Assembly: GCF_000427405.1 (NCBI RefSeq)
Contig: NZ_KE386491.1
Location: forward strand, 4,726,296-4,790,295
DNA length: 64,000 nucleotides
Reading direction: 5' to 3'
From: Flectobacillus major DSM 103
GTDB lineage: Bacteria; Bacteroidota; Bacteroidia; Cytophagales; Spirosomataceae
Part shown: positions 52,821 to 62,790 of the stretch, in pieces
How the letters are laid out: every line of letters starts with the position of its first letter
Position numbering within the stretch: the first letter of the stretch is position 1
Translations under genes and position numbers: made by a program
The notes under the pieces: model-generated
The model's database searches: none
Told to the model about the DNA's origin: nothing
What the model saw: the letters and a program-made list of their open reading frames with translations, nothing else

Positions 52821-53261
52821 GAATACTTTATTACGAAAGAGAAAGAGATTGTATCAATAGTAAGTACTTATACGTTTGGTGCCATCTTTATTGGGCAGCG
52901 GCAACAACTCATTTTTATAGGTTAATGTAATATCGCTAAATCATAGAGGCATAATCGTACAATTAAATACTTAAATAACAAAAATTTAGAAAAATGATTA
53001 GTACTATTCCTATAATCAACGATTGAACGAAAAAATAAGTATTATCAAAAAGGCTGTTTGCAAAATATTGAAGCATTTCATTCAAAATAACTTTATCTTG
53101 AAACTTAGGATTATTCTCTTTTACTATTTCTCAAAGCTATAATTAATTTGTATGCTAGCAAAAAACATTTATTGATAACAAATAGCCTAAATATACTCTT
53201 CTGATTGTGTAAGATACTCAGCTTAATAAATGATTGGTTATCTTTGTGAAAAAATTAGATT
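52821..53261. other. Divergent tamB-tsaD intergenic region
   Basis: About 440 bp without a gene. The tsaD -7 box is at 53239-53246; no other clear element is seen. Confidence 0.5.
53239..53246 (+). promoter_or_regulatory. Bacteroidota -7 box (TATCTTTG) before tsaD
   Basis: It fits TAnnTTTG and lies 15 bp before the ATG. A clear -33 TTG element is not obvious. Confidence 0.5.
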
Positions 53262-54260
53262 ATGACCATTTTAGCCATAGAATCATCTTGTGACGATAGC
53301 TCAGCGGCTGTTATAATAGATGGCAAACTTCATTCCAATATTGTGGCAAGCCAAGCCATTCATCAAAAATGGGGTGGAGTTGTTCCCGAACTAGCAAGTC
53401 GTGCTCATCAGCAACATATCGTACCCGTAGTAGCCGAGGCTCTACAAACAGCGAAGATAACAAAATCTGACCTAAATGCCATAGCATTTACTCGTGGACC
53501 AGGACTTTTAGGTTCATTATTGGTAGGTACTTCTTTTGCCAAAGCATTGGCTATGGGTTTGGGTATTCCATTGATAGACGTTCACCACATGCAAGCTCAT
53601 GTTTTGGCACATTTTATTGATGACCCCAAGCCTCAATTTCCCTTCCTTTGCCTAACCGTTAGCGGTGGACATACACAGATTGTGTTGGTTCGTTCGCCAT
53701 TAGATATGGAAATTATTGGCGAAACCCAAGACGATGCCGTAGGAGAGGCATTCGATAAAACGGCCAAGCTTTTGAATTTGCCTTATCCTGGTGGGCCATT
53801 GATTGACAAATACGCCAAAGAAGGTAATCCTTCAAGGTTTGAGTTTCCGATGGTTGAAATGCAAGGACTTAATTACTCATTTTCGGGTATTAAAACAGCT
53901 TTCCTCTATTTCTTACAAAAAGAAACAGCCAAAAGCCCTCAGTTTGTCGAAGAGAATTTAGCGGATATTTGTGCTTCAATGCAAAACACCCTGATAAAGA
54001 TTTTGTTGCAAAAGCTCAAAAAAGCAGCAAAGCAATACAAAATTAAGGAAATTGCTATTGCTGGAGGTGTTTCGGCCAATTCAGGTTTGCGTGCTGAATT
54101 ACAAAATTTAGGACAAGAGTTGGGCTGGAATGTGTATATTCCTCAGTTTCAGTATTGTACCGACAACGCAGGCATGATTGCAATGGCTGCCCATTTCAAG
54201 GCCGAAATAGGGGAGTTCTGTGGGCAAGATGTTAGCCCTATGCCTCGAATGGCTTGGTAA
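53262..54260 (+). CDS. tsaD: tRNA threonylcarbamoyladenosine transferase TsaD
   Basis: This enzyme transfers the threonylcarbamoyl group to A37 of ANN-decoding tRNAs, with TsaB and TsaE. The start MTILAIESSCDDSSAAVI is the family's first signature, and the metal-binding HMQAH (H109, H113) follows. SGGHTQ and a late GGVSANSGLR phosphate loop are present, then TDNAGMIA with the third ligand Asp. The length (332 aa) is normal. It is an essential gene in most bacteria. Confidence 0.96.
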   Translation: MTILAIESSCDDSSAAVIIDGKLHSNIVASQAIHQKWGGVVPELASRAHQQHIVPVVAEALQTAKITKSDLNAIAFTRGPGLLGSLLVGTSFAKALAMGLGIPLIDVHHMQAHVLAHFIDDPKPQFPFLCLTVSGGHTQIVLVRSPLDMEIIGETQDDAVGEAFDKTAKLLNLPYPGGPLIDKYAKEGNPSRFEFPMVEMQGLNYSFSGIKTAFLYFLQKETAKSPQFVEENLADICASMQNTLIKILLQKLKKAAKQYKIKEIAIAGGVSANSGLRAELQNLGQELGWNVYIPQFQYCTDNAGMIAMAAHFKAEIGEFCGQDVSPMPRMAW

Positions 54261-54266
54261 TAGAGG

Positions 54267-54304
54267 TTTTGCCTTTGGGATGATTTTTTATCTCAAAGGC
54301 AAAA
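54267..54304. terminator. Bidirectional terminator tsaD / 54370 gene
   Basis: 11-bp arms TTTTGCCTTTG (54267-54277) and CAAAGGCAAAA (54294-54304) lie between convergent genes. Confidence 0.7.
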
Positions 54305-54369
54305 TTCTATGAGAATCGGGCATATAACTTAAAGGCAGCCTGCTTAATCCAGTTTATGCCGATACTTTT

Positions 54370-54963
54370 TTAAGCAAATAAAATCTTCATGGCAGCCCAA
54401 AGGGCTTTTTTGCAATTAAGGTCGTCTTTAATCTCACCAAGTGCATCCGAATAAAGTAATTTGACTCCCTGAATTTCTCGGGTTTGGTAAGGTGTTAGTG
54501 GTATTTCGAGGTTGATTTTAAATAATGAAACCCCAAAGGTCAAAAGCTGATTTACTGATTTTTCGGTTAGTAAGGCTTTTAAGCTAGCATTGCCAATTTT
54601 AGATAAATCCAATAAGTCAACCTGATTGATTTGGAGATTGACAGCATTCAAAATTTTTGTTAAAAATGCCAATTCTTCTTCGTTGATATGTTGTACAATA
54701 ACCAATACTTGGTGTTTGGGATTGTAAGGGATAGAATCTGGCTCGGCTACTGGTGCAACAGGGGCTGTAGTTACATTTTCTATATTTTGTACTTTTACAG
54801 GATTTTCGGAGTTGTGCCTAGTGGCTATTTCGTTCTTTACATCGGGTTTTGCCAAAACCTCTTTGTTTGGAATGAAGTAAACGGTTTCTTCCGAAAATAA
54901 ATACTGTAAATATGTTTTATCTACTTCTGTCATGAACTGATGCTTGGGACATTTGAACAACAA
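54370..54963 (-). CDS. Hypothetical protein, conserved-looking
   Basis: The 197 residues (or 187 from the second ATG, MTEVDKTYLQYLF) have an N-terminal short domain, a low-complexity linker rich in Pro/Val (TTAPVAPVAEP) and a C-terminal domain ~85-197. That domain (VLVIVQHINEEELAFLTKILN...LLTFGVSLFKINLEI...KLLYSDALGEI...KKALWAAMKILFA) looks like a compact alpha/beta fold, perhaps like HolD (DNA polymerase III psi) type proteins, but I cannot confirm this. It is convergent with tsaD and upstream of the deoR-type gene. Confidence 0.6.
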   Translation of the reverse strand: MLFKCPKHQFMTEVDKTYLQYLFSEETVYFIPNKEVLAKPDVKNEIATRHNSENPVKVQNIENVTTAPVAPVAEPDSIPYNPKHQVLVIVQHINEEELAFLTKILNAVNLQINQVDLLDLSKIGNASLKALLTEKSVNQLLTFGVSLFKINLEIPLTPYQTREIQGVKLLYSDALGEIKDDLNCKKALWAAMKILFA

Positions 54964-55007
54964 ATATCGGAACTGTTGCCCAAAAACATTTTGCTTTTAT
55001 TTTTTTT

Positions 55008-55760
55008 CTACTGAATCACGCGTAGATTTTTTGCTCGGTATTGTTCCAACAGCTGCTTATCGGCATTGTAGTCGGTAATAAGTGTATGGATTAAGGTGAG
55101 AGGAGCAAACTGGAAATAAGCATTTTTTTCAAGTTTGCTAGCATCGCATAGCAAAAAAACTTCTTTTGATTGGCTTGCCATAGCAGTGGCAATACTCGCT
55201 TCTTTTTCACTGGCAGCACTTAGGCCGTTGTGTAGCGATATGCCATCTACCCCAATAAAAGCCTTGTCGGCATGATAACGTGCCAGATGCTCTAGGGCAA
55301 TACTTCCATGTACCGCTTGGCGCTGGTGGTCAACTTCGCCCCCTACCAAATTAATAGAAATACTCGTATTGATTAATTCGTACAATACTGGTAATGAATT
55401 GGTTATTACTTTGATACGTTTGTGTTTAATAAAAGGGCAAAGCCTAAACAAAGTACTGCCACAATCAACAAATATGGTATCGCCTTCCTGAATAAATTCA
55501 TTGGCCTTTTGACAGATATAGTCTTTTTCGGTGGCATGTGTAGCTGTTTTGTTACTAAAACTAATAGGATTTTGGGTCAAGCTCAGCTTCATTGCTCCGC
55601 CATGTGTTCGATATAACAAACCTTGCTCGGCCAAAATAGCCAAATCACGCCGTACTGTGATTTCGGAAGTCTGTAATATTTCGGCTAAATCCTTGACTTC
55701 TACCGAGCCTTGAGATTCTACCGTTTGTAAAATAAGCTGTTTTCTTATTTGGAAATTCAT
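55008..55760 (-). CDS. DeoR-family transcriptional repressor
   Basis: The 250-residue protein has a DeoR-type winged HTH (~5-58: LILQTVESQGSVEVKDLAEILQTSEITVRRDLAILAEQG) and a C-terminal sugar-phosphate sensing domain (GDTIFVDCGSTLF, NSLPV, LVGGEVD, ADKAFIGVDGIS, LLCDASKLE). The ligand is probably a phosphorylated sugar. It is divergent from the nudix gene; two 16-bp direct repeats with a 20-bp period lie between them and are a likely operator. Confidence 0.9.
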   Translation of the reverse strand: MNFQIRKQLILQTVESQGSVEVKDLAEILQTSEITVRRDLAILAEQGLLYRTHGGAMKLSLTQNPISFSNKTATHATEKDYICQKANEFIQEGDTIFVDCGSTLFRLCPFIKHKRIKVITNSLPVLYELINTSISINLVGGEVDHQRQAVHGSIALEHLARYHADKAFIGVDGISLHNGLSAASEKEASIATAMASQSKEVFLLCDASKLEKNAYFQFAPLTLIHTLITDYNADKQLLEQYRAKNLRVIQ

Positions 55761-55788
55761 AGTAATCTATTTTCTTTGTTAAAAATAA

Positions 55789-55824
55789 TCATAAATAATC
55801 AAAATCGTTCATAAATAATCAAAA
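55789..55824. promoter_or_regulatory. Twin direct repeats, likely DeoR-type operator
   Basis: TCATAAATAATCAAAA occurs at 55789-55804 and 55809-55824, a 20-bp period (two helical turns), ending right before the nudix ATG at 55827. Confidence 0.55.
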
Positions 55825-55826
55825 AA

Positions 55827-56408
55827 ATGATTCCTAAAATAGAAATTAAAGAAGAACAATTATTATCGGATAACTGGTATATTCTTAAAAAAATTACTTA
55901 CGATTACTTTCGCAAAAATGGGAAAGTAGAAACTCAGTCAAGAGAAGTGTATGACCGAGGTAATGGGGCAACGATATTGTTGTACAATACCGAGCAGAAA
56001 ACGGTTATTTTGACCAATCAGTTTCGTTTACCAACTTATGTGAATGGCAATACAACAGGAATGTTGATAGAGACTTGTGCAGGTTTGCTAGACTATGATA
56101 ATCCTGAGGTAGCCATAAAAAGAGAAACAGAAGAAGAAACGGGCTATAAAATAGAACATGTACACAAGGTATATGAAGCTTATATGAGTCCTGGATCTGT
56201 TACAGAGATTTTGTATTTTTTTGTGGCCGAATACAGCAAAGATACTGCCCGTGTTGCTGGTGGTGGAATAGAGGAAGAAGAAATTGAGGTACTCGAAATA
56301 CCCTTTGAAAAGGCTTATAAGATGATAAAAACAGGTGAGATTAAAGACGGTAAAACGATTATGCTGTTGCAGTATTTGAAGCTTGAGGAGCTATTAGTTA
56401 CTACTTAA
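55827..56408 (+). CDS. Nudix hydrolase, NudK-like
   Basis: The 193-residue protein has a Nudix box [20 protein letters not shown] with G...REUxEE-type spacing, and the family's leader [28 protein letters not shown] plus TREVYDR-like SREVYDRGN, typical of GDP-mannose or ADP-sugar pyrophosphatases (NudK). It would hydrolyse nucleoside diphosphate sugars to monophosphates. It is divergent from the deoR-type gene, which may control it. Confidence 0.85.
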   Translation: MIPKIEIKEEQLLSDNWYILKKITYDYFRKNGKVETQSREVYDRGNGATILLYNTEQKTVILTNQFRLPTYVNGNTTGMLIETCAGLLDYDNPEVAIKRETEEETGYKIEHVHKVYEAYMSPGSVTEILYFFVAEYSKDTARVAGGGIEEEEIEVLEIPFEKAYKMIKTGEIKDGKTIMLLQYLKLEELLVTT

Positions 56409-56428
56409 ATTATATTTATGATACTCAT

Positions 56429-56466
56429 AAAAAAGGTTCGACAAATACAATTGCCGAACCTTTTTT
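56429..56466. terminator. Bidirectional terminator nudix / purA
   Basis: 12-bp arms AAAAAAGGTTCG (56429-56440) and CGAACCTTTTTT (56455-56466) lie between convergent genes. Confidence 0.8.
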
Positions 56467-56488
56467 TGGAAATCAATATGATAATCAA

Positions 56489-57769
56489 TTATGCCAATGC
56501 ACCTCTCAATACACACTCGTCACGGTCTGGGCCAGTCGAGATAAAGTTGATAGGCAAGCCCAATTTTGCTTCTAAGAAAGCAATGTATTCTGTCAATTCT
56601 TGAGGAAGGCTTTCAAAAGTTCTTAAACCAGCCAAAGAAGTATTCCAGCCTTTCAATGTTTCGTAGACAGGTTCTACCTTTGTATCAGTCATATCGTAAG
56701 GTAGTTGGTCGGTTAAAGTACCATCTTCTAATTTATAGCCAGTACATATTTGAATTTCTTCAAAGATATTCAATACGTCGACTTTCATCATAACCAACTG
56801 CGTAACGCCATTAATCATCATGGCATATTTAAGGGCAGGTAAGTCAATCCAGCCACAACGACGAGGACGACCTGTGGTTGAGCCAAATTCACGACCTTCT
56901 TGACGCATACGCTCGCCAACTTCATCCAAAAGCTCGGTAGGGAATGGGCCAGAACCTACACGAGTAGCGTAAGCTTTGAAAATACCATATACCTCACCAA
57001 TATTTTTTGGAGCAACACCTAAACCTGTACAAGCTCCAGCCGTAATAGTATTAGAAGAAGTCACAAAAGGATATGAACCAAAGTCAACATCGAGCAAAGA
57101 GCCCTGAGCCCCTTCTGCTAAGATTGTTTTGCCTGCTTCAAGAGCCTGATTTACAGAGTATTCAGAATCAACCAAGTTGAATTGTTTCATAAACTCAACA
57201 GCTTCAAAGAATTCTTTTTCGGCTGCTTCGAGGTCATATTCAAACTGATATACATCCAAAATACCCTTATGACGAGCTACTAAGTTATCATATTTGGCTT
57301 TGAAATTTGGAGAAATCATATCACCTACACGCAAACCTTGACGAGAGATTTTGTCGGTATAAGTTGGGCCAATACCTTTCAAAGTTGAGCCAATTTTAGC
57401 ATCACCTTTGGCTTTTTCATAAGCGGCATCCAACAAGCGGTGTGTAGGAAGAATGATAGAAGCTTTTTTAGAAACTTCGAGGTTTTTTTGAATGGGCAAA
57501 TTGTATTTGGCCAAACCTTCAATTTCTTTTTTGAAGATGATTGGGTCAAGAACCACCCCGTTTCCGATGATGTTTTGAACCTCTTGACGGAAAATTCCTG
57601 AAGGAATTTGATGCAAAACGTGTTTGAACCCGTCAAATTCTAGTGTGTGTCCAGCGTTTGGCCCACCTTGAAAGCGTGCAACTACTTGATATTTAGGAGC
57701 TAAAACATCTACGATTTTGCCCTTGCCTTCATCGCCCCACTGCAAACCCAACAATACATCTACTGCCAT
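56489..57769 (-). CDS. purA: Adenylosuccinate synthetase
   Basis: This enzyme makes adenylosuccinate from IMP, aspartate and GTP, the first committed step to AMP. The P-loop-like GDEGKGK is at 12-18, with GPNAGHTLEF, GNGVVLDP, GPTYTDK, and QGSLLDVDFGSYPFVTSSNT (IMP/Mg site), then STTGRPRRCGW and ISTGPDRDE at the end. The length (426 aa) is normal. It is a cytosolic homodimer. Confidence 0.97.
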   Translation of the reverse strand: MAVDVLLGLQWGDEGKGKIVDVLAPKYQVVARFQGGPNAGHTLEFDGFKHVLHQIPSGIFRQEVQNIIGNGVVLDPIIFKKEIEGLAKYNLPIQKNLEVSKKASIILPTHRLLDAAYEKAKGDAKIGSTLKGIGPTYTDKISRQGLRVGDMISPNFKAKYDNLVARHKGILDVYQFEYDLEAAEKEFFEAVEFMKQFNLVDSEYSVNQALEAGKTILAEGAQGSLLDVDFGSYPFVTSSNTITAGACTGLGVAPKNIGEVYGIFKAYATRVGSGPFPTELLDEVGERMRQEGREFGSTTGRPRRCGWIDLPALKYAMMINGVTQLVMMKVDVLNIFEEIQICTGYKLEDGTLTDQLPYDMTDTKVEPVYETLKGWNTSLAGLRTFESLPQELTEYIAFLEAKLGLPINFISTGPDRDECVLRGALA

Positions 57770-57962
57770 TTTTATTACTTTGTATCACAGGCTAAGGCCC
57801 GTATTTTAGAGTTACGAAAAATTACAGGCCATAGCCTGCGGTACGAAATGAGTGGCAAAGATAAGTAAACTTAAAAGAAAAACCCTGCAAGATTAGGGAA
57901 ATTTGATAAAAGCTATATGCCTTATCGTTTCTTGACTAGGGGTGTTTGCTTGTTTGCCAAGG

Positions 57963-58454
57963 TTATTCGTTATTGACAGACAACTGCTGTTGCAAGGCTT
58001 TTTTGTGTTCGCAATCAGTTTTGGTACACGACCCATAAAAAATTAATGAGTGGTGCATCACATTAAATTGAAGCATTTCGCCTACCATAGATTGTATCGT
58101 TTGGACACGTGGGTCGCAAAACTCAGTAACATGGTGGCAGTCGGTACAAATAAGGTGGTCGTGTTGACGACGGCCATAAGATTTTTCGTACTGGGCTATA
58201 TTTCTTCCAAACTGATGTTTTGTAACAAGGTCACACTCAACCAATACGTCGAGGGTATTATAGACCGTTGCACGCGAAACCTGATATTTCTTGTTTTTCA
58301 TAGAAATATAAAGCTCTTCCACATCGAAGTGGTCGTCGCGTGAATAGATTTCTTCCAAAATCGCAAAGCGTTCTGGTGTCTTTCTCAATCCTTTATTTTC
58401 AAGATATGCCGTAAAAATTTTCTTTACAGACTCTAAATTGGCGTTTGATGGCAT
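57963..58454 (-). CDS. Fur-family metalloregulator
   Basis: The 163-residue protein has the Fur winged-helix domain (~10-85: [42 protein letters not shown]) and a C-terminal metal domain with [15 protein letters not shown] (CxxC) and [10 protein letters not shown] (a second Cys pair), the structural zinc site. The sequence does not tell iron (Fur), peroxide (PerR) or zinc (Zur) specificity. It is upstream of purA by ~190 bp, same strand, probably separately transcribed. Confidence 0.9.
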   Translation of the reverse strand: MPSNANLESVKKIFTAYLENKGLRKTPERFAILEEIYSRDDHFDVEELYISMKNKKYQVSRATVYNTLDVLVECDLVTKHQFGRNIAQYEKSYGRRQHDHLICTDCHHVTEFCDPRVQTIQSMVGEMLQFNVMHHSLIFYGSCTKTDCEHKKALQQQLSVNNE

Positions 58455-58705
58455 TGTTCAAGTGCTTCTGTGCTTAGTAATTTTTTTAACAAATAAATGT
58501 TAATATTTTAATAAACACTCAATAATTCGTGAAGATTCATTTTTAGACTAAATCCATTTAATCTTACAAATTAACTGAATTTCAGATAAAAATGGAAATT
58601 TAGTTTTATGTGATTTGTGGGAAGATAATCTATCTGCTTGCTCTAAGCCTTAGGTAGTTTCTGACATTTGTTACCGAACCTAGTGCTAGGAGGCTTTGCT
58701 GGAAA

Positions 58706-58742
58706 GGAGGCTTATTAGAGAGTTTGGTTAAAATAAGCCTCC
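58706..58742 (-). terminator. Hairpin after relA/spoT gene
   Basis: 11-bp arms GGAGGCTTATT (58706-58716) and AATAAGCCTCC (58732-58742) directly follow the stop codon on the minus strand. A long T-run is missing. Confidence 0.55.
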
Positions 58743-58749
58743 TTGGGTA

Positions 58750-61005
58750 TTATTCGCCACGTACAATTTCGACTACACCACTTACCTGTTCAAGCGATAC
58801 AACGAGTTTTTCAAGATGAACGGTATCGTTGACCATTAGAGCGATTTTCCCTTCAAAAATACCATCTTTTACTCCAATCGAAAGGTTTTGGATATTCACT
58901 TGGAGTTCTTGCGAAATCACCCGTGTAACATCGTTCATAAGCCCCATACGATCGGTACCTTTGATAATAAGGTGAGCCACAAACGACATATTGACTTTTG
59001 ATGCCCAAACTGCCTTTAGTACACGGTCGCCGTGTCGTGACAACAGCTCTGAGGCATTCGGGCAAGAGGTTCTATGGATTTTGATACCTTCGTTGATAGT
59101 GACAAAGCCAAATACATCGTCGCCTGCAATAGGATTACAGCATTTGGCCAATGTATAGTCGATTTTGTCCATATCCTCGCCAATCAAAATAGCATCGGCA
59201 TCCTTGCGGTCGCCATGAAGTTTTTTGAGTTCCTTTACAACATTTTTGGTGTTGGTTAATGGCTCTTGAATAGCTTTGGCTGCTTGTTTGCGTTCATGAG
59301 CCTCACGGTCGGACTTCCATTTTTTGAGTTCGTCGAGTTGGATATAGCCTTTTCCAAAACGATAAAATAAGTCGTTGGCATCTTTGGCATTGAAATAGGC
59401 TCGGAGCTGGTTGGTCACTTCCAATGTAAGAGTATTGACACCAATAATCTTGAGGCGGTGCTCAATCATATCACGCCCCATTACCACGTGTTGTTTGTTG
59501 GCCTCCTTGATATAATCCTTAATTCTGGATTTGGCTTTTGTTGTAACAACATAATTGAGCCAATCTTCAGAAGGCTTTTGTTTCGACGAAGTGATACACT
59601 CAATAATATCTCCCGTTTTTAGCTTATAACTGAGTGGTACTAGTTTGGTATTTACTTTAGCTCCTATACATCGAGCCCCCACTTCTGTGTGGATTTCAAA
59701 GGCAAAGTCTAAGGCTGTAGCACCATCTTTGAGTACAATAAGCTTTCCTTTTGGTGTATAAACAAATACCTCTTCGTTGTACAAGCTACTACGAATGTCG
59801 TCGACAAGTTCGACAGCCGATTGTTGTGATTTATCTGAATTGTCTAAGGCTTCACGAATTTGCGAAAGCCACGATTCAAAAGCTTTATTGGTACGAGTAT
59901 CGTTACCCTTGTATTTCCAGTGGGCGGCAAAGCCTTTTTCAGCAATTTCGTCCATCCGTGTGGTACGGATTTGTACCTCTACCCATCGTCCTCGTTTGCC
60001 AGAACTCATTACAGTAGTGTGCAACGATTCGTAGCCATTTGATTTAGGGTTTGAAATCCAGTCTTTAAGGCGGTCGGGATTGGGTTTATAATGGTCGGTA
60101 ACCATAGAATAAACAGCCCAGCAAGCCGATTTTTCTTGTTCTTTGGGTACTTCCAAAATTACCCGAACGGCAAAAAGGTCATAGATTTCGTCAAAAGGAA
60201 CATGGTTCTTTTTGAGTTTATTATAAATAGAAAAAATGGATTTAGGTCGCCCTTTGATCACATGCTTGAGTCCAAGGTCTTGTAAGCTTTTTTCGATTGG
60301 TCTGATAAAGTTCTGGATGAATTTTTCACGAGACGCTTTCGTTTCTTTGAGCTTTTTGGCAATGTCTTTATATACCTCTGGCTCGGTATATTTGAGGCAC
60401 AAATCTTCTAGTTCCGACTTAATGGCATGAAGCCCCAAACGGTGAGCGAGTGGTGCATAAAGGTAAAAAGTTTCTGAACTAATTTTGAGTTGCTTGTCAC
60501 GAGCCATGCTTACCAAAGTACGCATATTGTGCAGGCGGTCGGCTAGTTTGATGAGAATAACCCTAATATCGTCTGATAGGGTCAAAAGCATCTTTCTAAA
60601 GTTTTCGGCTTGTTGCGATGAGCCATATTCAAAAACACCTGATATTTTGGTGAGGCCATCTATAATTTTAGCTACTTTTTTGCCAAATTTTTCTTCAATT
60701 TCATCAAGAGTTATTTCGGTATCTTCTACAACATCATGCAAGAGGGCACAGATAATCGAGGTGGCCCCTAGTCCAATTTCGTCTATACAAATTTGAGCAA
60801 CAGCAATAGGGTGGTAAATATAAGGTTCACCCGACTTACGACGCATATCTTTGTGTGCGTCCATTGATATCAAAAATGCTTGTTTGATTAATTTGGCATC
60901 GTTATCTTGTAGATAAGGTTTTGCGGATAAAAGCAATTTCCTGTACCGTTTCAGAATTTCTTTTCTTTCTAGTTCTAAGTCTATCGCTACTGCTTCTACG
61001 GACAT
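58750..61005 (-). CDS. Bifunctional (p)ppGpp synthetase/hydrolase (RelA/SpoT homologue)
   Basis: The 751-residue protein makes and degrades (p)ppGpp in the stringent response. The HD hydrolase domain (~50-200) keeps the key motif LLHDVVEDT, so hydrolysis is expected. The synthetase domain (~230-350) has RPKSIFSIYNKL and SNGYESLHTTV with VEVQIRT. A TGS domain (~410-470, EVFVYTPKGKLIVLKDGATALDFAF) and a C-terminal ACT domain (~675-751) follow. The usual length supports a long Rel enzyme. A hairpin at 58706-58742 lies just after its stop. Confidence 0.95.
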   Translation of the reverse strand: MSVEAVAIDLELERKEILKRYRKLLLSAKPYLQDNDAKLIKQAFLISMDAHKDMRRKSGEPYIYHPIAVAQICIDEIGLGATSIICALLHDVVEDTEITLDEIEEKFGKKVAKIIDGLTKISGVFEYGSSQQAENFRKMLLTLSDDIRVILIKLADRLHNMRTLVSMARDKQLKISSETFYLYAPLAHRLGLHAIKSELEDLCLKYTEPEVYKDIAKKLKETKASREKFIQNFIRPIEKSLQDLGLKHVIKGRPKSIFSIYNKLKKNHVPFDEIYDLFAVRVILEVPKEQEKSACWAVYSMVTDHYKPNPDRLKDWISNPKSNGYESLHTTVMSSGKRGRWVEVQIRTTRMDEIAEKGFAAHWKYKGNDTRTNKAFESWLSQIREALDNSDKSQQSAVELVDDIRSSLYNEEVFVYTPKGKLIVLKDGATALDFAFEIHTEVGARCIGAKVNTKLVPLSYKLKTGDIIECITSSKQKPSEDWLNYVVTTKAKSRIKDYIKEANKQHVVMGRDMIEHRLKIIGVNTLTLEVTNQLRAYFNAKDANDLFYRFGKGYIQLDELKKWKSDREAHERKQAAKAIQEPLTNTKNVVKELKKLHGDRKDADAILIGEDMDKIDYTLAKCCNPIAGDDVFGFVTINEGIKIHRTSCPNASELLSRHGDRVLKAVWASKVNMSFVAHLIIKGTDRMGLMNDVTRVISQELQVNIQNLSIGVKDGIFEGKIALMVNDTVHLEKLVVSLEQVSGVVEIVRGE

Positions 61006-61145
61006 ATCGGCTTAATGGGGACTAAGTGATCAGTATATATTTAGATTGTTTTTTGTGAGTAAAACGGCCAATTTTAGCGTGGTCTAGGCTCAAAATAAGG
61101 GCTAATTACATATACTAAGTTAAGAATTTTAAGAGCAAAAACAAA

Positions 61146-61173
61146 TAAAAAAGCTCGTATTTGCGGTACGAGC
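61146..61173 (-). terminator. Terminator of the 61198 outer-membrane gene
   Basis: A 7-bp stem GCTCGTA/TACGAGC is followed on the minus strand by TTTTTTATTTG. Confidence 0.65.
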
Positions 61174-61197
61174 GTTATGAAAGTAAGTTTTCAGGAC

Positions 61198-62238
61198 TTA
61201 TTTAAGTTTGGGGCACTTGATAGATGGCGTGATATGATATACCAGTTTGATAGTTGTTAATAAATAGCTATCATTGATTTTAGCCGTAGAATTACGGGTA
61301 AAGTTTCGGTCAAATCCATCTGGATTAACAATGCTGTTTAATGGAAAATTTGGGTCGGCATAAAGGGGATTACCTACTGCGGCAAACCATGCTCGAATAC
61401 CGGGCTCTCGGTCATTCCCTGTTCTGATAGCATACTTTTCTAGTTCTCGGTGGCCAAAAGCAAAAGCGGTCAGATTACTGTTCTGTAGGTCATCAGGATT
61501 GGCATACGCTCCCCCAATGTCGTCGAGGTAGTCGGTAAAACTGTATCGTAAACTTACTTCAAAGCCAATGTCCCATGTTTTATTTAGTTTGTACGAAACC
61601 CCCGCACCTAATGGAATACTTGCCGAAATAAGGCTATAGGGTTGTGCATATCCTGGCAAGCCCTGTCCTTCTGTACCAAGTGGCTGTAGGCTTACCCATT
61701 CTTTGGGTTGTATGTCGTTGAGGCCACTTGGAGCCATGGCTACGGGGTTATGGTGAAAAATAGCCAAGCCACCAAACAAATAGGGTATCCATTGAGGGCG
61801 GTTGTACGAATTTCGGTTTTCTTTAATGATATTATAAACTCCCATTACCGATAATTCTTGGAGGTCGTTTCTAAAATGAGCATTTCGCATAAATAGCTGT
61901 TCAAAACCTGCCTTTCCTTGAAAATGGTTGTCATCGCCAGCAATTCTTACCCAAGTAAATCCAAGGCGTAATGCCCAATGGGGTGACAAATGGCGTTGAA
62001 AAGCAACACCTGCATTCCAGCGAATATCTTGAATAAGCGAAGGTACAACATTGGTGTATGGAGCAATGTCGCCAAAATAATGAGAAGTACCCAGCCCAAA
62101 AGCTAAGGACGAATGCTTTTCGTATAGTTTTTTTCTTTGCGGCTCTCTGTTCTTTTTGAACGAAAAGAAAGACTGCGAATGAACGTCTAATATAGCGATT
62201 ACACTTAGAATGACGCTAAAAAGGTAAAGTTTTCTCAT
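61198..62238 (-). CDS. Outer-membrane beta-barrel protein (DUF6089-like)
   Basis: The 346-residue protein has a signal peptide (cut after DVHSQ). The mature region starts with LAFGLGTSHYFGDIAPY and contains many alternating strands (ALRLGFTWVRIAGDDNHF, WIPYLFGGLAIFHHNPVAM, IGFEVSLRYSFTDYLDDIGG) as in the outer-membrane DUF6089 barrels common in Cytophagales, possibly related to PorT-like proteins. Its function is unknown. It is on the same strand as relA/spoT but separated from it by a terminator. Confidence 0.75.
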   Translation of the reverse strand: MRKLYLFSVILSVIAILDVHSQSFFSFKKNREPQRKKLYEKHSSLAFGLGTSHYFGDIAPYTNVVPSLIQDIRWNAGVAFQRHLSPHWALRLGFTWVRIAGDDNHFQGKAGFEQLFMRNAHFRNDLQELSVMGVYNIIKENRNSYNRPQWIPYLFGGLAIFHHNPVAMAPSGLNDIQPKEWVSLQPLGTEGQGLPGYAQPYSLISASIPLGAGVSYKLNKTWDIGFEVSLRYSFTDYLDDIGGAYANPDDLQNSNLTAFAFGHRELEKYAIRTGNDREPGIRAWFAAVGNPLYADPNFPLNSIVNPDGFDRNFTRNSTAKINDSYLLTTIKLVYHITPSIKCPKLK

Positions 62239-62790
62239 TATTATAGGATTTGCTATAACATATTAAACGAGGTTGTTTCTTTTTTATGTTAAGCTTAATA
62301 CTAATTTTCTGAAAACAAGTTCAGAAAAGAGTATGTGGTTTATTTATAGTTCAAGTAAGTATGCAAAATAAAATATGATGCTTTCTGAGGCAACGCTAGA
62401 AGGCATAAGGTGTTTTTTATCACTTAATAAATGGAGGTGCTTGGAATATTGGGGTAAAGGTGCTGGTAAGCATCGCGAATTTTTGTCAAAAATAACAAAA
62501 AAGTTGTTTAGACAAATTGGGGTTTATGATAAGGCTATAATACAAAAACAAAAAATGTATGTTTGTATAGACGCTCGTTTTTCCAATGAAATTGTTCAAA
62601 CTTGTTTCAGGATAAGTTTGAAATCTCTGAAACACTACTCGTAATCAGGATATTACGATTAATTAATTTTCAGAATCCCTACCCTCTCAAACGTATTTAC
62701 CTATTATCTGGCAATTATTCTTACCAGATAATAGGTAAATTGTATTTCATGGAGTTTTTGATTCAGTTTTATAAAACGTAGCCATTCTCT
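62239..62790. other. Gap with one doubtful ORF
   Basis: An ORF at 62375-62644 on the plus strand (89 aa, Cys/Lys-rich, no domain, no clear promoter) is more likely chance than a gene. A short inverted repeat near 62705-62740 (TATTATCTGG/CCAGATAATA) may be the terminator of one of the flanking genes. Confidence 0.4.

Noticed and set aside
62375-62644. 89-codon plus-strand ORF between two minus-strand genes
   Set aside because: No domain, no promoter box, odd composition (many Cys/Lys), and no neighbour relationship; probably chance.
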